DNA of 64,000 bases, from assembly GCF_030269545.1 (NCBI RefSeq), contig NZ_BSTN01000033.1, positions 1 to 64,000 of the forward strand, read 5' to 3'. Of the stretch, positions 1-7,440 are shown piece after piece (position 1 is the stretch's first letter; every line of letters starts with the position of its first letter). The notes below the pieces were generated by a model. That model made no database searches. It was not told where the DNA came from and saw only the letters and a program-made list of their open reading frames with translations. A program made the position numbers and the translations under genes. The DNA is from Actinomadura sp. NBRC 104425. Its GTDB lineage: Bacteria > Actinomycetota > Actinomycetes > Streptosporangiales > Streptosporangiaceae.

Positions 1-78
1 CTGACTCAGAAGCCCCTTTGCCGCGCGTGTACTGAAGGCACCGCGCCGCAGTCCGAGGTGGAACACAGTCGACAACCC

Positions 79-104
79 GGGGCAGCCCTGTGCAGGGCTG
101 CCCC
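79..104 (-). terminator. Hairpin downstream of the CRISPR array
   Basis: A perfect 10-bp stem (79-88 paired with 95-104, GGGGCAGCCC/GGGCTGCCCC) with a TGTGCA loop lies 25 bp beyond the last repeat in the direction of transcription inferred for the array. There is no clear U-tract, which is common for actinobacterial terminators. A terminator for the pre-crRNA is an inference. Confidence 0.4.
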
Positions 105-129
105 CTTCCATGCCCGTCTACCCGCGTTC

Positions 130-707
130 CGGACCACCCCCGCTCGCGCGGGGAGAACTGCGCGCCCGCGCCCGCACGCGACACCGACCGCGGACCACCC
201 CCGCTCGCGCGGGGAGAACATCGATGGGTTACGTGCGTTCTCGGCAACGTCCGGACCACCCCCGCTCGCGCGGGGAGAACTCCTGGGGAACGTTCCGGGA
301 TTGTTCTCCGTGCGGACCACCCCCGCTCGCGCGGGGAGAACGCGGCGTACGCGGTCCGGATCGCCCTCACTTGCGGACCATCCCCGCTCGCGCGGGGAGA
401 ACTCCGGTATACCGCCGAGGAGGGACGCCACCGTAGGACCACCCCCGCTCGCGCGGGGAGAACGCCCTCAGCGGCATCTCAGACCACGCGAAGGCCGGAC
501 CACCCCCGCTCGCGCGGGGAGAACACCAGCGACTAACGCGCCGCGCCGAATGAGAACGGACCACCCCCGCTCGCGCGGGGAGAACAGCCTTTCCGGTCTC
601 GGGACGGTTATCGGAAACGGACCACCCCCGCTCGCGCGGGGAGAACGCGTGCTCGGTCGCCAACTGGCGGGTGACCTTCGGACCACCCCCGCTCGCGCGG
701 GGAGAAC
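130..707 (-). CRISPR. CRISPR array, type I-E-like repeats, 10 repeats and 9 spacers
   Basis: Ten copies of a 29-nt repeat recur with an exact 61-bp period, so every spacer is 32 nt (or 28 + 33). Repeat cores start at 131, 192, 253, 314, 375, 436, 497, 558, 619 and 680. Read on the minus strand the repeat begins GTTCTCCCCGCGCGAGCGGG and ends GGTGGTCCG, the usual orientation of actinobacterial and E. coli type I-E repeats, so the array should be transcribed leftwards with its leader near 708-870. The repeat is partly palindromic (CCCCGC/GCGGGG), giving the Cas6e-type stem. Two variants are visible: the copy at 375 has T for C at its seventh base, and the copy at 436 is preceded by A instead of C. 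No cas gene lies in the window; they may lie to the left. By eye I saw no spacer matching elsewhere in the window. Confidence 0.97.
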
Positions 708-870
708 ACTTGCTGAGCTGGTGCTATGCGACGGCGTTATCGTTTTGTGACCTTGTGTGGTGTGCCGGTGGTTGGTCGGGCATGGAGGCAGTTTAGGCGC
801 GGCAGGGATCGTGTTGGTGGCTGTGGTGCGGTTGCTCTGGGAGGTTGTGGCCGTGAGCGCAGGTGAACGT
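708..870 (-). promoter_or_regulatory. Presumed CRISPR leader
   Basis: The sequence directly right of the last repeat is the leader position if the array is read on the minus strand. It is somewhat less GC-rich than its surroundings (an AT-rich patch at 739-760) and contains no convincing gene. The assignment rests only on repeat orientation. Confidence 0.35.
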
Positions 871-876
871 GGCGCA

Positions 877-905
877 GTTCTCCCCGCGCGGGCGGGGGTG
901 GTTCG
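877..905 (+). repeat. Solitary inverted CRISPR-like repeat
   Basis: A single 29-nt sequence beginning GTTCTCCCCGCGCGGGCGGG and ending GGTGGTTCG matches the array repeat at 27 of 29 positions but lies in the opposite orientation, 170 bp to the right of the array. No further repeat follows at the 61-bp period. It could be a relic of a divergent array or a crRNA-like mini-unit. Confidence 0.7.
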
Positions 906-1504
906 CTGACGCGGCGGGGCCGGCGGACCGCCATCGGCTGCCGTCTTCGACTACTTCGACTGGAATTTCGTCGGCTGTGTCTGGGGCTGCCGCCGCGAGA
1001 GGGCCTGCGGCGTCCGCGTAATGATCGCCGGGCACGCCGGGCACGCTCAGGTGCGCATCGTCCGTTCATGGTGCGTCGTCGACCGGTTTGTTGAACAGCC
1101 CACTTGGCCTGCTTCCTTCTCCTGCGTGCAGGGGTGGCGGTGGCCATGCCGTCTACGCTCTCGAACGGCGGCAACCTGTTTGCCTACCTATCAACGGTGC
1201 CCGTTTGAACGCCGAGTGTGTCCGCGTCTGGCGGTGCAGCACCGTTCTACTGGGGGTCAAGATTCGCGGGGCCCATGTCGGGAACATGGTCGCCGCCCCT
1301 GGGTGCAGTCATCGTCTGCTGGTGGCGCCTGGTTCGCTGATGTTGCTGCATCTGTGAGGGGCGTGGGGCGAGGTGGGGGTATGGGGGCTCGGTGATGTCT
1401 GGGTTCGTGTCCGCGAGCCAACATGGAGCCGACACGGGGACGAACCGGGGTGAAGGCGACGGCGGGCATACCGGGGCATACTCGCGTTTGCCCTGGTCAG
1501 ACTG
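906..1504. other. Gene-free stretch
   Basis: Open frames here are short, overlap each other on both strands and show no recognisable domain or ribosome-binding site. I see no RNA gene or repeat. It separates the CRISPR locus from the left end of the integrated element. Confidence 0.4.
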
Positions 1505-1548
1505 GGTGGGTCGCGTGGGACTCGAACCCACAACCTACGGATTAAAAG
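1505..1548 (-). repeat. attL core: tRNA-Lys(TTT) 3' half
   Basis: This 44-bp sequence is identical to 15868-15911. On the minus strand it reads from the anticodon loop (CTTTTAA, anticodon TTT) through the T-arm (GTGGG TTCGAGT CCCAC) to the acceptor end GCGACCC and discriminator A. The bases on the element side (1549 onwards) do not form a tRNA 5' half, as expected for the attP-derived side. Confidence 0.92.
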
Positions 1549-1643
1549 GTCTAGGTCATCATTCCAAGCTTGTCCGGTGACGTCCGGACCCCAAAGCTAG
1601 GTGCAGTCTGTGGACGATGGTGGAAACCACGGGACCCCACTGA

Positions 1644-1664
1644 ACTGCAACCGGAACTGCAACC
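1644..1664 (+). repeat. Integrase arm-type site pair, left end
   Basis: Two direct copies of ACTGCAACC start at 1644 and 1656, a 12-bp period. The same nonamer occurs as a pair with the same 12-bp period and orientation at 15797 and 15809 inside the other end. Such repeats flanking the core are the usual arm sites bound by the N-terminal domain of tyrosine integrases. No gene was found in 1549-1787. Confidence 0.6.
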
Positions 1665-1787
1665 TGGCCTGCAGCACGTCCGCCAGGGGCTGGCGCCGCC
1701 CCGCGTGCTTCCCGACTCATGGTCGTTCGACAGCGAGATGGCCACTGCACACCGCTGCCAGTTGGCGCGCGGCCGAGGGGCGGCGTC

Positions 1788-2222
1788 TTACAGCAACACC
1801 GAGCCGTCATGGATGCGGACGTACGGACCTCCATCGCTGAGGGCGTCAAGGACTCGAATAGCGCGGGCTTCCGGCATCATGCTGGCAACTTCCGTCGGCA
1901 GAACCCATTCCACTTTTGAGGCTTCGGTAGATGGGCCAGCCTGGCCGCCCACCGGACGACATAGGAAGGCGAGCGAGACAACGCCAAGTTTCATGTTCTT
2001 GTAGACACCGGTTAGACGCTCCACTTCGATTCTGACGCCGGTCTCTTCTAGGACTTCACGGATGACACCATCGTGCGGATGTTCATCTAGTTCCAGAACT
2101 CCCCCCGGGGGGACCCAGCGACCGTCGTCCATGCGCTTGATGGCAAGGATGTTCCCATCTCCGCGCAGGACGATGCCCGTCACGCTCACCGAGTGCCGAG
2201 GTAGGTCAGCGCTGGCGCTCAT
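1788..2222 (-). CDS. Nudix hydrolase, Pif-like
   Basis: The 144-residue protein carries a complete Nudix box (G x5 E x7 RE V x EE x GV, starting PGGVLELDE), so it should hydrolyse a nucleoside diphosphate linked to another moiety. Pif of pSAM2, which prevents redundant transfer between cells carrying the element, is a Nudix protein encoded beside the KorSA regulator; the same arrangement here supports a transfer-immunity role. The ATG at 2222 overlaps the stop of the upstream GntR gene (ATGA), which fixes the start; a longer reading from 2255 would run through that gene. Family membership is visible; the immunity role is inferred from context. Confidence 0.85.
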   Translation of the reverse strand: MSASADLPRHSVSVTGIVLRGDGNILAIKRMDDGRWVPPGGVLELDEHPHDGVIREVLEETGVRIEVERLTGVYKNMKLGVVSLAFLCRPVGGQAGPSTEASKVEWVLPTEVASMMPEARAIRVLDALSDGGPYVRIHDGSVLL

Positions 2223-2974
2223 TCTTCGGCCGCCCATTCGTAGGTAAGTTTCCAAAGCTGGCAGGGGAAGACGTTGTACACAACGTCCAAGGGTTTTCCC
2301 GTGCGGTCGAAGGCGAAACGTATCACCTCAAGGACGTGCTGTGATCTGCCGATCTTAAGAAAGTCGGCCTCCTCTTCGGTTGGGCGGCGGGATTCGATCT
2401 CTTCCATGAATCGCACGACGCGGTGTCCACGCTCCGCGAGCCGCTCGTAAAGACCGTTCGGTCCCGTGTCCGGGAACGCAATACTTACATCCCCAGCCGC
2501 AGACATGGGGACGTATGAAGTCGCCAATTGAACTGGCCGGTCGTCTGCGAACATGTGTCGCTTACGAATCAAGACCCGTTCACCAGTCGCCAAGTCCAAG
2601 CGCTCCGCTACCTCGGGTGGCGGGGTAATTTCGTCCACCTGGACGAGTTTCGTGCTCGGCTTGAGTCCGGCCTTCTGCATTCCCTCAGCGAAACTACTCC
2701 CGCTGCCTCTGCCGCGCGGGGGTATACGCCGAACTCGCTTTACAGTCGGGATGTCCAGGACGAAGGAACCGATGCCTCGCTCGGTGCGAATCAACCCTTC
2801 TGATTCCAGAAGCGCAATCGCGCGATTGATAGAGGTCTGTGTGAGGCCGTACTTGCGGGCCAGCTCCGGCTGGCTGGGCAGAGCCGCGCCCGGCCCGTAT
2901 GTACCGCGCCTGATCGCTTCCCTCAGGTCGTCCGCTACCTGCTGGTAGCGGGAGCGGGGGCGCTGCAGTGACAC
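2219..2974 (-). CDS. GntR-family regulator with UTRA domain, KorSA-like
   Basis: 251 residues. The N-terminal winged helix (about residues 8-75: RYQQVADDLREAI, LPSQPELARKYGLTQTSI, GIGSFV) is typical GntR. Residues 90-245 fit a UTRA ligand-binding domain (RKRHMFADDRPVQLATSY, LEVIRFAFDRTGKPL). KorSA of pSAM2 is a GntR repressor of transfer and replication, and the coupled Nudix gene downstream supports that identity. It starts with GTG at 2974 behind a strong site (GAAGGAG, 6-nt spacing). It is divergent from the whiB-like gene, and the palindrome at 3080-3099 in the shared upstream region is a candidate operator. Confidence 0.88.
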   Translation of the reverse strand: MSLQRPRSRYQQVADDLREAIRRGTYGPGAALPSQPELARKYGLTQTSINRAIALLESEGLIRTERGIGSFVLDIPTVKRVRRIPPRGRGSGSSFAEGMQKAGLKPSTKLVQVDEITPPPEVAERLDLATGERVLIRKRHMFADDRPVQLATSYVPMSAAGDVSIAFPDTGPNGLYERLAERGHRVVRFMEEIESRRPTEEEADFLKIGRSQHVLEVIRFAFDRTGKPLDVVYNVFPCQLWKLTYEWAAEE

Positions 2975-3079
2975 GAGCGGCTCCTTCGGCTGTCGGACCT
3001 ATAACACTGACCATAGCCGTACTGCGGAAGATCCCACATTCTCCCAGCTCAGAGCCCTGTAGCCTGCGAGGGCTTGCAA

Positions 3080-3099
3080 CCTAAAACATATGTGTTAGG
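3080..3099. promoter_or_regulatory. Candidate operator between korSA-like and whiB-like genes
   Basis: A 20-bp near-perfect palindrome, CCTAAAACATATGTGTTAGG, lies in the divergent intergenic region about 70 bp upstream of the whiB-like start. Only one base pair departs from symmetry, and it is AT-rich in otherwise GC-rich DNA. GntR regulators bind short palindromes of this kind, so autoregulation and control of the rightward operon are plausible. Confidence 0.45.
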
Positions 3100-3166
3100 C
3101 TCCCGCATCGTGAGTGGACCACAGCGGACACTCACGGACACCGCACGACGGCCATGGAGGTTTCCT

Positions 3167-3460
3167 GTGTCCCGTTCCCTCTCCCCGTTCGCAGACCTGC
3201 GGGGGAGACCCATCATCGGTGCTCAGTGCCGGTTTGACCCGGACTTGCACGCCGGTCCGGTCGGTGAGGAGTCGCCGGCCGAGCGTGCGGCCCGTGAGGC
3301 GGTGGCCGTGGAGGTGTGCCAGCTGTGCCCGGTGCGTGCCCGGTGCTTGGACTTGGCGATGTGGGTGCGCCCCGAGTACGGGGTGTGGGCTGGGCTGACC
3401 GCCGCCGAGCTCGCCGCGCTGGCCGACCTGTCCGAACTCGACATGAAAGAGGTGGCCTAA
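3167..3460 (+). CDS. WhiB-like iron-sulfur transcription factor
   Basis: 97 residues from GTG 3167, preceded by GGAGG at a 6-nt spacing; a longer frame from 3074 lacks a ribosome-binding site and adds residues unlike the family. Four cysteines in the WhiB pattern are present (GAQCRFDPD, then VCQLCPVRARC), followed by the glycine-rich turn GVWAGL (usually GVWGG) and an acidic C-terminal tail. WhiB proteins bind a [4Fe-4S] cluster and act with sigma factors. It is first in the rightward run of AICE genes and opposite the GntR regulator, so it probably regulates the element; the target is unknown. Confidence 0.9.
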   Translation: MSRSLSPFADLRGRPIIGAQCRFDPDLHAGPVGEESPAERAAREAVAVEVCQLCPVRARCLDLAMWVRPEYGVWAGLTAAELAALADLSELDMKEVA

Positions 3461-3463
3461 CCC

Positions 3464-4390
3464 ATGACGGCCCGCGCCCTGACCGCGTCGCGTCCCGGCC
3501 CGGTGGCCCTGTCGGTTGACCTGCCCGCCGGTGACGTGACGGTCATCGCCGACCCGGCCTGCACGGTCGCCGAGGTCACCGTGACCGCCCGCGGTGACGA
3601 CCCGGCCGCCCACGACGCCGTCCGTGATGCCGTCCTGCGGTGGGAGGAGGCGACGAACACGCTGAGCGTGCGTGTTGACTCGCATGTCGGCGGCGGTGTC
3701 GCCGTCGTGGGCGGTACGCAAACGGTGATCGGCCACCGTGGGATGACCGTCGTGCAGTCGTTCGGCGACATCCCCACCGGTGTGACCGTCAACGGGGCCG
3801 CGATCACCGGCGACGGCATCGTCAATCTCGGTGGCCGTGTCGTCATCAACGGAGTCGAGATCACCGGCCGTGGTGCGATCGTGGCCGGTGGCCGAGTTGA
3901 GATCACCGCGCACGTTCCCGAGGGCACGAGCGTGGCCGCAGTCACTCAGTCCGCGCCGCTGACCTGTTCCGGCGAGTTCGCCGCGGTCGATTTCACCTCG
4001 ACTTCCGGTGGCCTGTCGGCCGGTGGGGTCGGTTCGCTGCGTGCCGAGACCACCTCGGGCGCTGTGTCGGCCGCGGCGGTGGACGGTGCGGCGGTGGTCC
4101 GGTCGGTGTCGGGGGAGGTGTACCTCGGCCGCGCCGGCGACGTGCACGCCGCTACCACATCCGGGGATGTGACGGTGACCGCCTTCGCCGGCCGGGCCGA
4201 CGTGTCCACGGTGTCGGGGGATGTGCGGGTGCGCGCCACCGGGGGCGGAACCGTGCGCGCCCGGTCGGTGTCCGGCGACATCACGGTGATCGCGACCGGT
4301 ACGGCGCTGGCCGAGGGGCTGGCCGTGACCGCCCGTTCGCAGAGCGGCGATGTGGTCACCCCCGACCCTCGGCGTGACGCCCTGGCCTGA
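3464..4390 (+). CDS. DUF4097-like beta-repeat protein
   Basis: 308 residues starting 3 bp after the whiB-like stop, so probably co-transcribed and coupled. The sequence is dominated by short alternating beta strands rich in V, T, S and G, with repeating S(V/T)SG(D/E/A) turns in the C-terminal half (residues about 170-300: TTSGAVSAA, SVSGEVYL, TTSGDVTV, TVSGDVRV, SVSGDITV). This is the beta-solenoid pattern of DUF4097 proteins, whose biochemical role is not established. No signal peptide or membrane segment is visible, so the protein looks cytoplasmic. Confidence 0.6.
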   Translation: MTARALTASRPGPVALSVDLPAGDVTVIADPACTVAEVTVTARGDDPAAHDAVRDAVLRWEEATNTLSVRVDSHVGGGVAVVGGTQTVIGHRGMTVVQSFGDIPTGVTVNGAAITGDGIVNLGGRVVINGVEITGRGAIVAGGRVEITAHVPEGTSVAAVTQSAPLTCSGEFAAVDFTSTSGGLSAGGVGSLRAETTSGAVSAAAVDGAAVVRSVSGEVYLGRAGDVHAATTSGDVTVTAFAGRADVSTVSGDVRVRATGGGTVRARSVSGDITVIATGTALAEGLAVTARSQSGDVVTPDPRRDALA

Positions 4391-4450
4391 CCGCTGGTGC
4401 GTCCGGGCGGCCGGGCCGGGTGTCCGGCCGCCTCACGGACCGGCGAGACA
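4387..4450 (+). repeat. Structured leader element, copy A
   Basis: This 64-bp stretch matches 10965-11028 with a single mismatch. It begins on the preceding stop codon and contains a conserved hairpin: outer stem 4401-4405/4436-4440 (GTCCG/CGGAC) and inner stem 4406-4414/4424-4432 (GGCGGCCGG/CCGGCCGCC). A second hairpin follows at 4467-4478/4494-4505 (12 bp, perfect), and its sequence is also largely conserved in the other copy. The leader ends at the AAAGGAG site of the gene at 4530. It looks like a cis-acting RNA (attenuator or translational control). Confidence 0.7.
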
Positions 4451-4529
4451 GGTTCACAGCTGTGCACCCCGGGACGCCCAAACCGCCAAGCCCGGCGTCC
4501 CGGGGCCCTTCAAGAAAGGAGTTCCCATC

Positions 4530-4661
4530 ATGACGTACCTGCGTCTCCTGCGCCAGGTCCTGCCGGTGGCGGCCGCTTGCCACCTGTGCGGCGGGTCCGG
4601 CGAGATCCGCCCCGGCGACCCGTGCCGGGTCTGCAACGGCACCGGCAGGTGCGGCCGGTGA
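4530..4661 (+). CDS. Small DnaJ-type zinc-finger protein
   Basis: 43 residues from ATG 4530, with GAAAGGAG 6 nt upstream. It contains two CxxCxGxG motifs (CHLCGGSG and CRVCNGTG), the zinc-binding unit of the DnaJ cysteine-rich domain, separated by 11 residues. It could form one compact zinc centre. It follows the structured leader (copy A), so it may be regulated through that RNA. The function is unknown; several neighbours also carry zinc motifs. Confidence 0.65.
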   Translation: MTYLRLLRQVLPVAAACHLCGGSGEIRPGDPCRVCNGTGRCGR

Positions 4662-4690
4662 GAGAACCGGTCGGAAGGAGGAAGCAGCAA

Positions 4691-4966
4691 GTGAAGCCGA
4701 AGAGGTTGTCCCCCGAGACCCGCGCGGTGATCGACGCCGTGCGTGAGGCGGTGGACGTCCCCGCGGCCGCGCCGCACCCGGGTGACCAGCAGCGGCGCGG
4801 CGAGATCCTCGATGCCCGCATCCGCCACCTGCTGCGGTCCCTGGAGGCGCTGCCCGGCGGTCGGGTGGACGTGCAGGCGCACATCGCCAGCCTGCGGGCG
4901 CTGCTGGCCGCGTACCCGGCGACCGGCTACAGCCACGCCTGCGACACCACGGGCGGTGTGTCGTGA
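4691..4966 (+). CDS. Hypothetical protein of the AICE accessory run
   Basis: 91 residues from GTG 4691, preceded by GGAAGGAGG. The sequence is mostly helical (LSPETRAVIDAVREAV; RRGEILDARIRHLLRSLEAL; DVQAHIASLRALLAAYP) with no recognised domain. It is coupled to the next gene by a GTGA overlap. I do not recognise the family; it is coding by frame, codon bias and tight packing. Confidence 0.6.
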   Translation: MKPKRLSPETRAVIDAVREAVDVPAAAPHPGDQQRRGEILDARIRHLLRSLEALPGGRVDVQAHIASLRALLAAYPATGYSHACDTTGGVS

Positions 4967-5139
4967 CGCCGGACGCGATGCGCGGCGGGATCGCCGTGAT
5001 GTTCATCCTGCTGGGCGCATCCGTGGTGATCTCGGCCGTGGCGCCCGTGCCGGGGCCGCTGGTCCTGTCCGGCCCGGTGCTGGCCGTTCTGGCGGGCGTG
5101 CGCGCCTACCTGGACGGCAGGGAGGGGAGCCAGCGGTGA
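4963..5139 (+). CDS. Small membrane protein
   Basis: 58 residues from GTG 4963, overlapping the upstream stop (GTGA) and itself overlapping the start of the next gene. Two hydrophobic segments (about residues 9-27, GIAVMFILLGASVVISAV, and 32-47) form a likely helical hairpin with a short charged tail (DGREGSQR). AICE operons often carry small spread (Spd) membrane proteins that help plasmid movement between mycelial compartments; that role is inferred only from size and place. Confidence 0.6.
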   Translation: MTPDAMRGGIAVMFILLGASVVISAVAPVPGPLVLSGPVLAVLAGVRAYLDGREGSQR

Positions 5140-5660
5140 GCGACCGCTACGACCTGACGAACGAGCTGGTGAACCTCGCCGACGCCGTGCGGGACGCGCT
5201 CACCGTCCCGGAACCCGCCGGCGGGGAGTGGGCCGACTACTACCACACCAGCGCCGCCCGGGGCGCCTACGTCAGGGACGCGCTGGCCGGGCTCGCCGGC
5301 CTGAGCGGCACGGCCGCCGACCTCGACACGGTCCGTGCCGCCCTCCGCGCCGCGATCGGCGAGATCGAGCGCGCCGACCAGGCCGTCAAGGTGACCTACC
5401 CGGTCTCGGCCGGACGGTGCCCGACCTGCCGCGGGCAGATGTGGCAGGTCCGGGGCCGGGACGGCACCCAGACGCCGGAGTGCCCGTGGTGCGATCACGA
5501 CTACTTCGGCGAGCACCGGGGCGGCGTCTCGGCGAGGGCGTGCCCCGAGTGCCGGGGTGAGGGCCGCCGCTGGTACCAGGGGCCCGGCGTCACGTCCGAC
5601 TACGCCTACGCCGCGTGCGACGCGTGCGGCGGCGAGGGCCTGCTGGAGGTTTCCCGATGA
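5136..5660 (+). CDS. Zinc-ribbon and DnaJ-type cysteine motif protein
   Basis: 174 residues from GTG 5136 with GGAGGGGAG upstream. The N-terminal 85 residues are helical. Then come a zinc ribbon (CPTCRGQ, CPWCDHD, about residues 93-123) and a pair of CxxCxGxG-like motifs (CPECRGEG and CDACGGEG, about residues 136-168). The layout suggests a nucleic-acid- or protein-binding adaptor. It overlaps the next gene by ATGA. I do not recognise a named family. Confidence 0.65.
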   Translation: MSDRYDLTNELVNLADAVRDALTVPEPAGGEWADYYHTSAARGAYVRDALAGLAGLSGTAADLDTVRAALRAAIGEIERADQAVKVTYPVSAGRCPTCRGQMWQVRGRDGTQTPECPWCDHDYFGEHRGGVSARACPECRGEGRRWYQGPGVTSDYAYAACDACGGEGLLEVSR

Positions 5661-6652
5661 CGACGATGCAGATTCCCGCGCCGGACCCGGACGACATCGA
5701 GCAGGGCATCGCCGCGTTGGAGCGGCACTTGGCCGAGGCGGCCGACTCCGCGACGCCGACGCTGCAGCTGCTGCCGTCCGGCGACCTGCCCGTCGCCGGG
5801 CGGGTCCCGGACGGCGAGACCAAGCGCGTCAAGCGGTTGCGGGCCGAGGTGGCCGAGGCGCACCGGCTCGCCGAGTTGTACCAGGACGACACGCCGCTGA
5901 CGTTGGAGTCCGAGCGGGTCCGGCGCCGCCGTCGCCGCGTGTACGAGGCGCACCGGCTGCACGAGCTGTCCCGGGACCCGCGGGCCCTGGCGTGGCAGGC
6001 CGCCCGGGTGCGCCGCATCGCCATCGGCGCGTCCATGACGGCGCTGGCCCTGGCGCTCGGCTGGAGCAGCGCCGGAGTCCAGGTGTTCGCCGCAGACGGC
6101 GCGCCCGCATGGTCGGCGCAGTGGTTGTTCGCGTGGACCGTTGAGCCGTTCCTCAGCCTGGCGCTGCTGTCCATCGTCGGCGTGCGGGCGTTCCTGGGCG
6201 CGCACGGCCAGCCGGTCGAAAGCAGGACGCTCAACTGGCTGGAGGGCCTGTTCCTGGCCCTGACGGTGACGATGAACGCCTACCCGCACTTGCCGGGCGT
6301 CGCGTCGCCGTTCTCGTTCGAGCGGCTCATGGTGCACCTGATCGGCCCGATCGTCGCCGTGGCGATCGTGACCGGGCTGCCCGTCCTGCTCGATGCGCTG
6401 TCGCGGCTCGACATCGCCACCGAGCCCGAGAGGGCTACCGGCCTTACTGGCCTTACGTACAGGCAAAACGCACCGACCTACCGGTCGGGAAACCGAGCCG
6501 AGGTCGACGCGCTCGTGCTCCGGGCGCGGCAGTTGATCGACGCGGGCGAGCTGCCGCCCGAGCCGTCGGCGAACGCGATCCGCGCCCGGTTTCGCTGCGG
6601 GATGGACACGGCCCGCGCCGTCCGGGACGCGATCCGGGAGGGCGGCGAGTAG
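5657..6652 (+). CDS. Multi-pass membrane protein, SpdB-like candidate
   Basis: 331 residues, ATG 5657 overlapping the upstream stop. A charged helical N-terminus (residues 15-115, with an arginine run near 90) precedes four hydrophobic segments starting near residues 118, 150, 185 and 228. The C-terminal 50 residues resemble a helix-turn-helix (PSANAIRARFRCGMDTARAVRD). Conjugative actinomycete plasmids and AICEs encode SpdB membrane proteins near the translocase, some with DNA-binding activity; a membrane protein with an HTH-like tail fits, but sequence support is weak. Confidence 0.55.
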   Translation: MTTMQIPAPDPDDIEQGIAALERHLAEAADSATPTLQLLPSGDLPVAGRVPDGETKRVKRLRAEVAEAHRLAELYQDDTPLTLESERVRRRRRRVYEAHRLHELSRDPRALAWQAARVRRIAIGASMTALALALGWSSAGVQVFAADGAPAWSAQWLFAWTVEPFLSLALLSIVGVRAFLGAHGQPVESRTLNWLEGLFLALTVTMNAYPHLPGVASPFSFERLMVHLIGPIVAVAIVTGLPVLLDALSRLDIATEPERATGLTGLTYRQNAPTYRSGNRAEVDALVLRARQLIDAGELPPEPSANAIRARFRCGMDTARAVRDAIREGGE

Positions 6653-6654
6653 CG

Positions 6655-6900
6655 GTGCGGCACCGGCCGTACGTCGAGCCCGTCGTCGACGGTTGCCGGA
6701 TCGGCTACCGGATGCGGTGCACGTGCGGGCAGGCGGGCGAGGTGTACGAGACCCGCCGCGTGCCGCGCTACGAGGTCGACTCGCACATCGCCACCCTGCC
6801 GCGCGTCCCCGTCGGCCAGCAGTGCCGCGACCGGCGCGCGCACGGCCGGCGGCCGTGGGAGCCCTACGAGCTGTGCACCAACCAGATGGCCCTGTTCTGA
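6655..6900 (+). CDS. Hypothetical cysteine-containing AICE protein
   Basis: 81 residues from GTG 6655, two bases after the previous stop. Cysteines occur as CTCGQ near residue 22, QC near 57 and CTNQ near the C-terminus, with several histidines, so a zinc site is possible. The high arginine content (RRAHGRRPW) suggests nucleic-acid contact. The family is not recognised. Confidence 0.55.
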   Translation: MRHRPYVEPVVDGCRIGYRMRCTCGQAGEVYETRRVPRYEVDSHIATLPRVPVGQQCRDRRAHGRRPWEPYELCTNQMALF

Positions 6901-6911
6901 GAGGAGATCCG

Positions 6912-7166
6912 GTGACCACCGACACCGACCAGAGGCTGCCGCGCTACCGGGGGCTGTGCGGCGCCATCGTCCGCCTCAAGCCGATCGCGGTGGACGAGGG
7001 ATACGGCCTGACCCGCGGGTTCGGCTGGGAGTGCGACTGCGGCGAGACCGGACAGCACCTGCGCCGCGCCGACCTCAACGCCTCGCTGTTGCTCGCCGAC
7101 GCCCGCCAGGCCGCCAACCAGCACGCGAGCACGTGCCGGGCTCTGCCCGACCCGATCGGAGAGTGA
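6912..7166 (+). CDS. Hypothetical cysteine-rich AICE protein
   Basis: 84 residues from GTG 6912, preceded by GAGAGGAG. Cysteines at GLCGA, WECDCGETG and STCRA, with a nearby histidine (GQH), could bind one metal ion; proteins with a WxCxCG...H...C pattern are common in actinophage and AICE accessory runs. No function can be assigned. Confidence 0.55.
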   Translation: MTTDTDQRLPRYRGLCGAIVRLKPIAVDEGYGLTRGFGWECDCGETGQHLRRADLNASLLLADARQAANQHASTCRALPDPIGE

Positions 7167-7179
7167 GAGGAGAACCCAC

Positions 7180-7350
7180 ATGTCCAACGACCGCAACAAG
7201 TGCGGTGCGACGTTCGTCGGCCGCGACGGCGAGACCGTGAAGTGCGACCGGGACGGCGCCAGGCGGCACGTGGCACACCGCGCCGCCGACGGCACGACCG
7301 CCGTCCGGGTCCCGGGCGGCGCCGTCATCACCAAGCCCCGCAACAAGTAG
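7180..7350 (+). CDS. Small hypothetical protein
   Basis: 56 residues from ATG 7180, with GAGAGGAG 7 nt upstream. It has two cysteines and paired histidines (KCGATF, KCDRDGARRHVAH), a possible zinc knuckle followed by a basic tail. It is the last gene before a strong hairpin at 7359, so it closes this transcription unit. Confidence 0.55.
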   Translation: MSNDRNKCGATFVGRDGETVKCDRDGARRHVAHRAADGTTAVRVPGGAVITKPRNK

Positions 7351-7358
7351 AGCCCGTA

Positions 7359-7396
7359 CCCGGCCGGGGCTCACATCAGCAACGGCCCCGGCCGGG
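7359..7396 (+). terminator. Strong hairpin terminator
   Basis: A perfect 12-bp stem (7359-7370 with 7385-7396, CCCGGCCGGGGC/GCCCCGGCCGGG) with a 14-nt loop begins 8 bp after a stop codon. It probably ends the 3.2-7.35 kb operon. Confidence 0.65.
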
Positions 7397-7440
7397 CCCT
7401 CAACGAGAGGCAGTCACATCATGACCCACAGGAGGCACCG

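Noticed and set aside
6..750. Several long open frames on both strands rich in arginine and proline across the CRISPR array
   Set aside because: They are translations of the repeats, which keep frames open because of their GC content and regular period.
1392..1580. Short frame reading VGLEPTTYGLK over attL, and a similar one at 15835-16137
   Set aside because: These are translations of the tRNA-derived att core; no start signals, and tRNA remnants are often miscalled this way.
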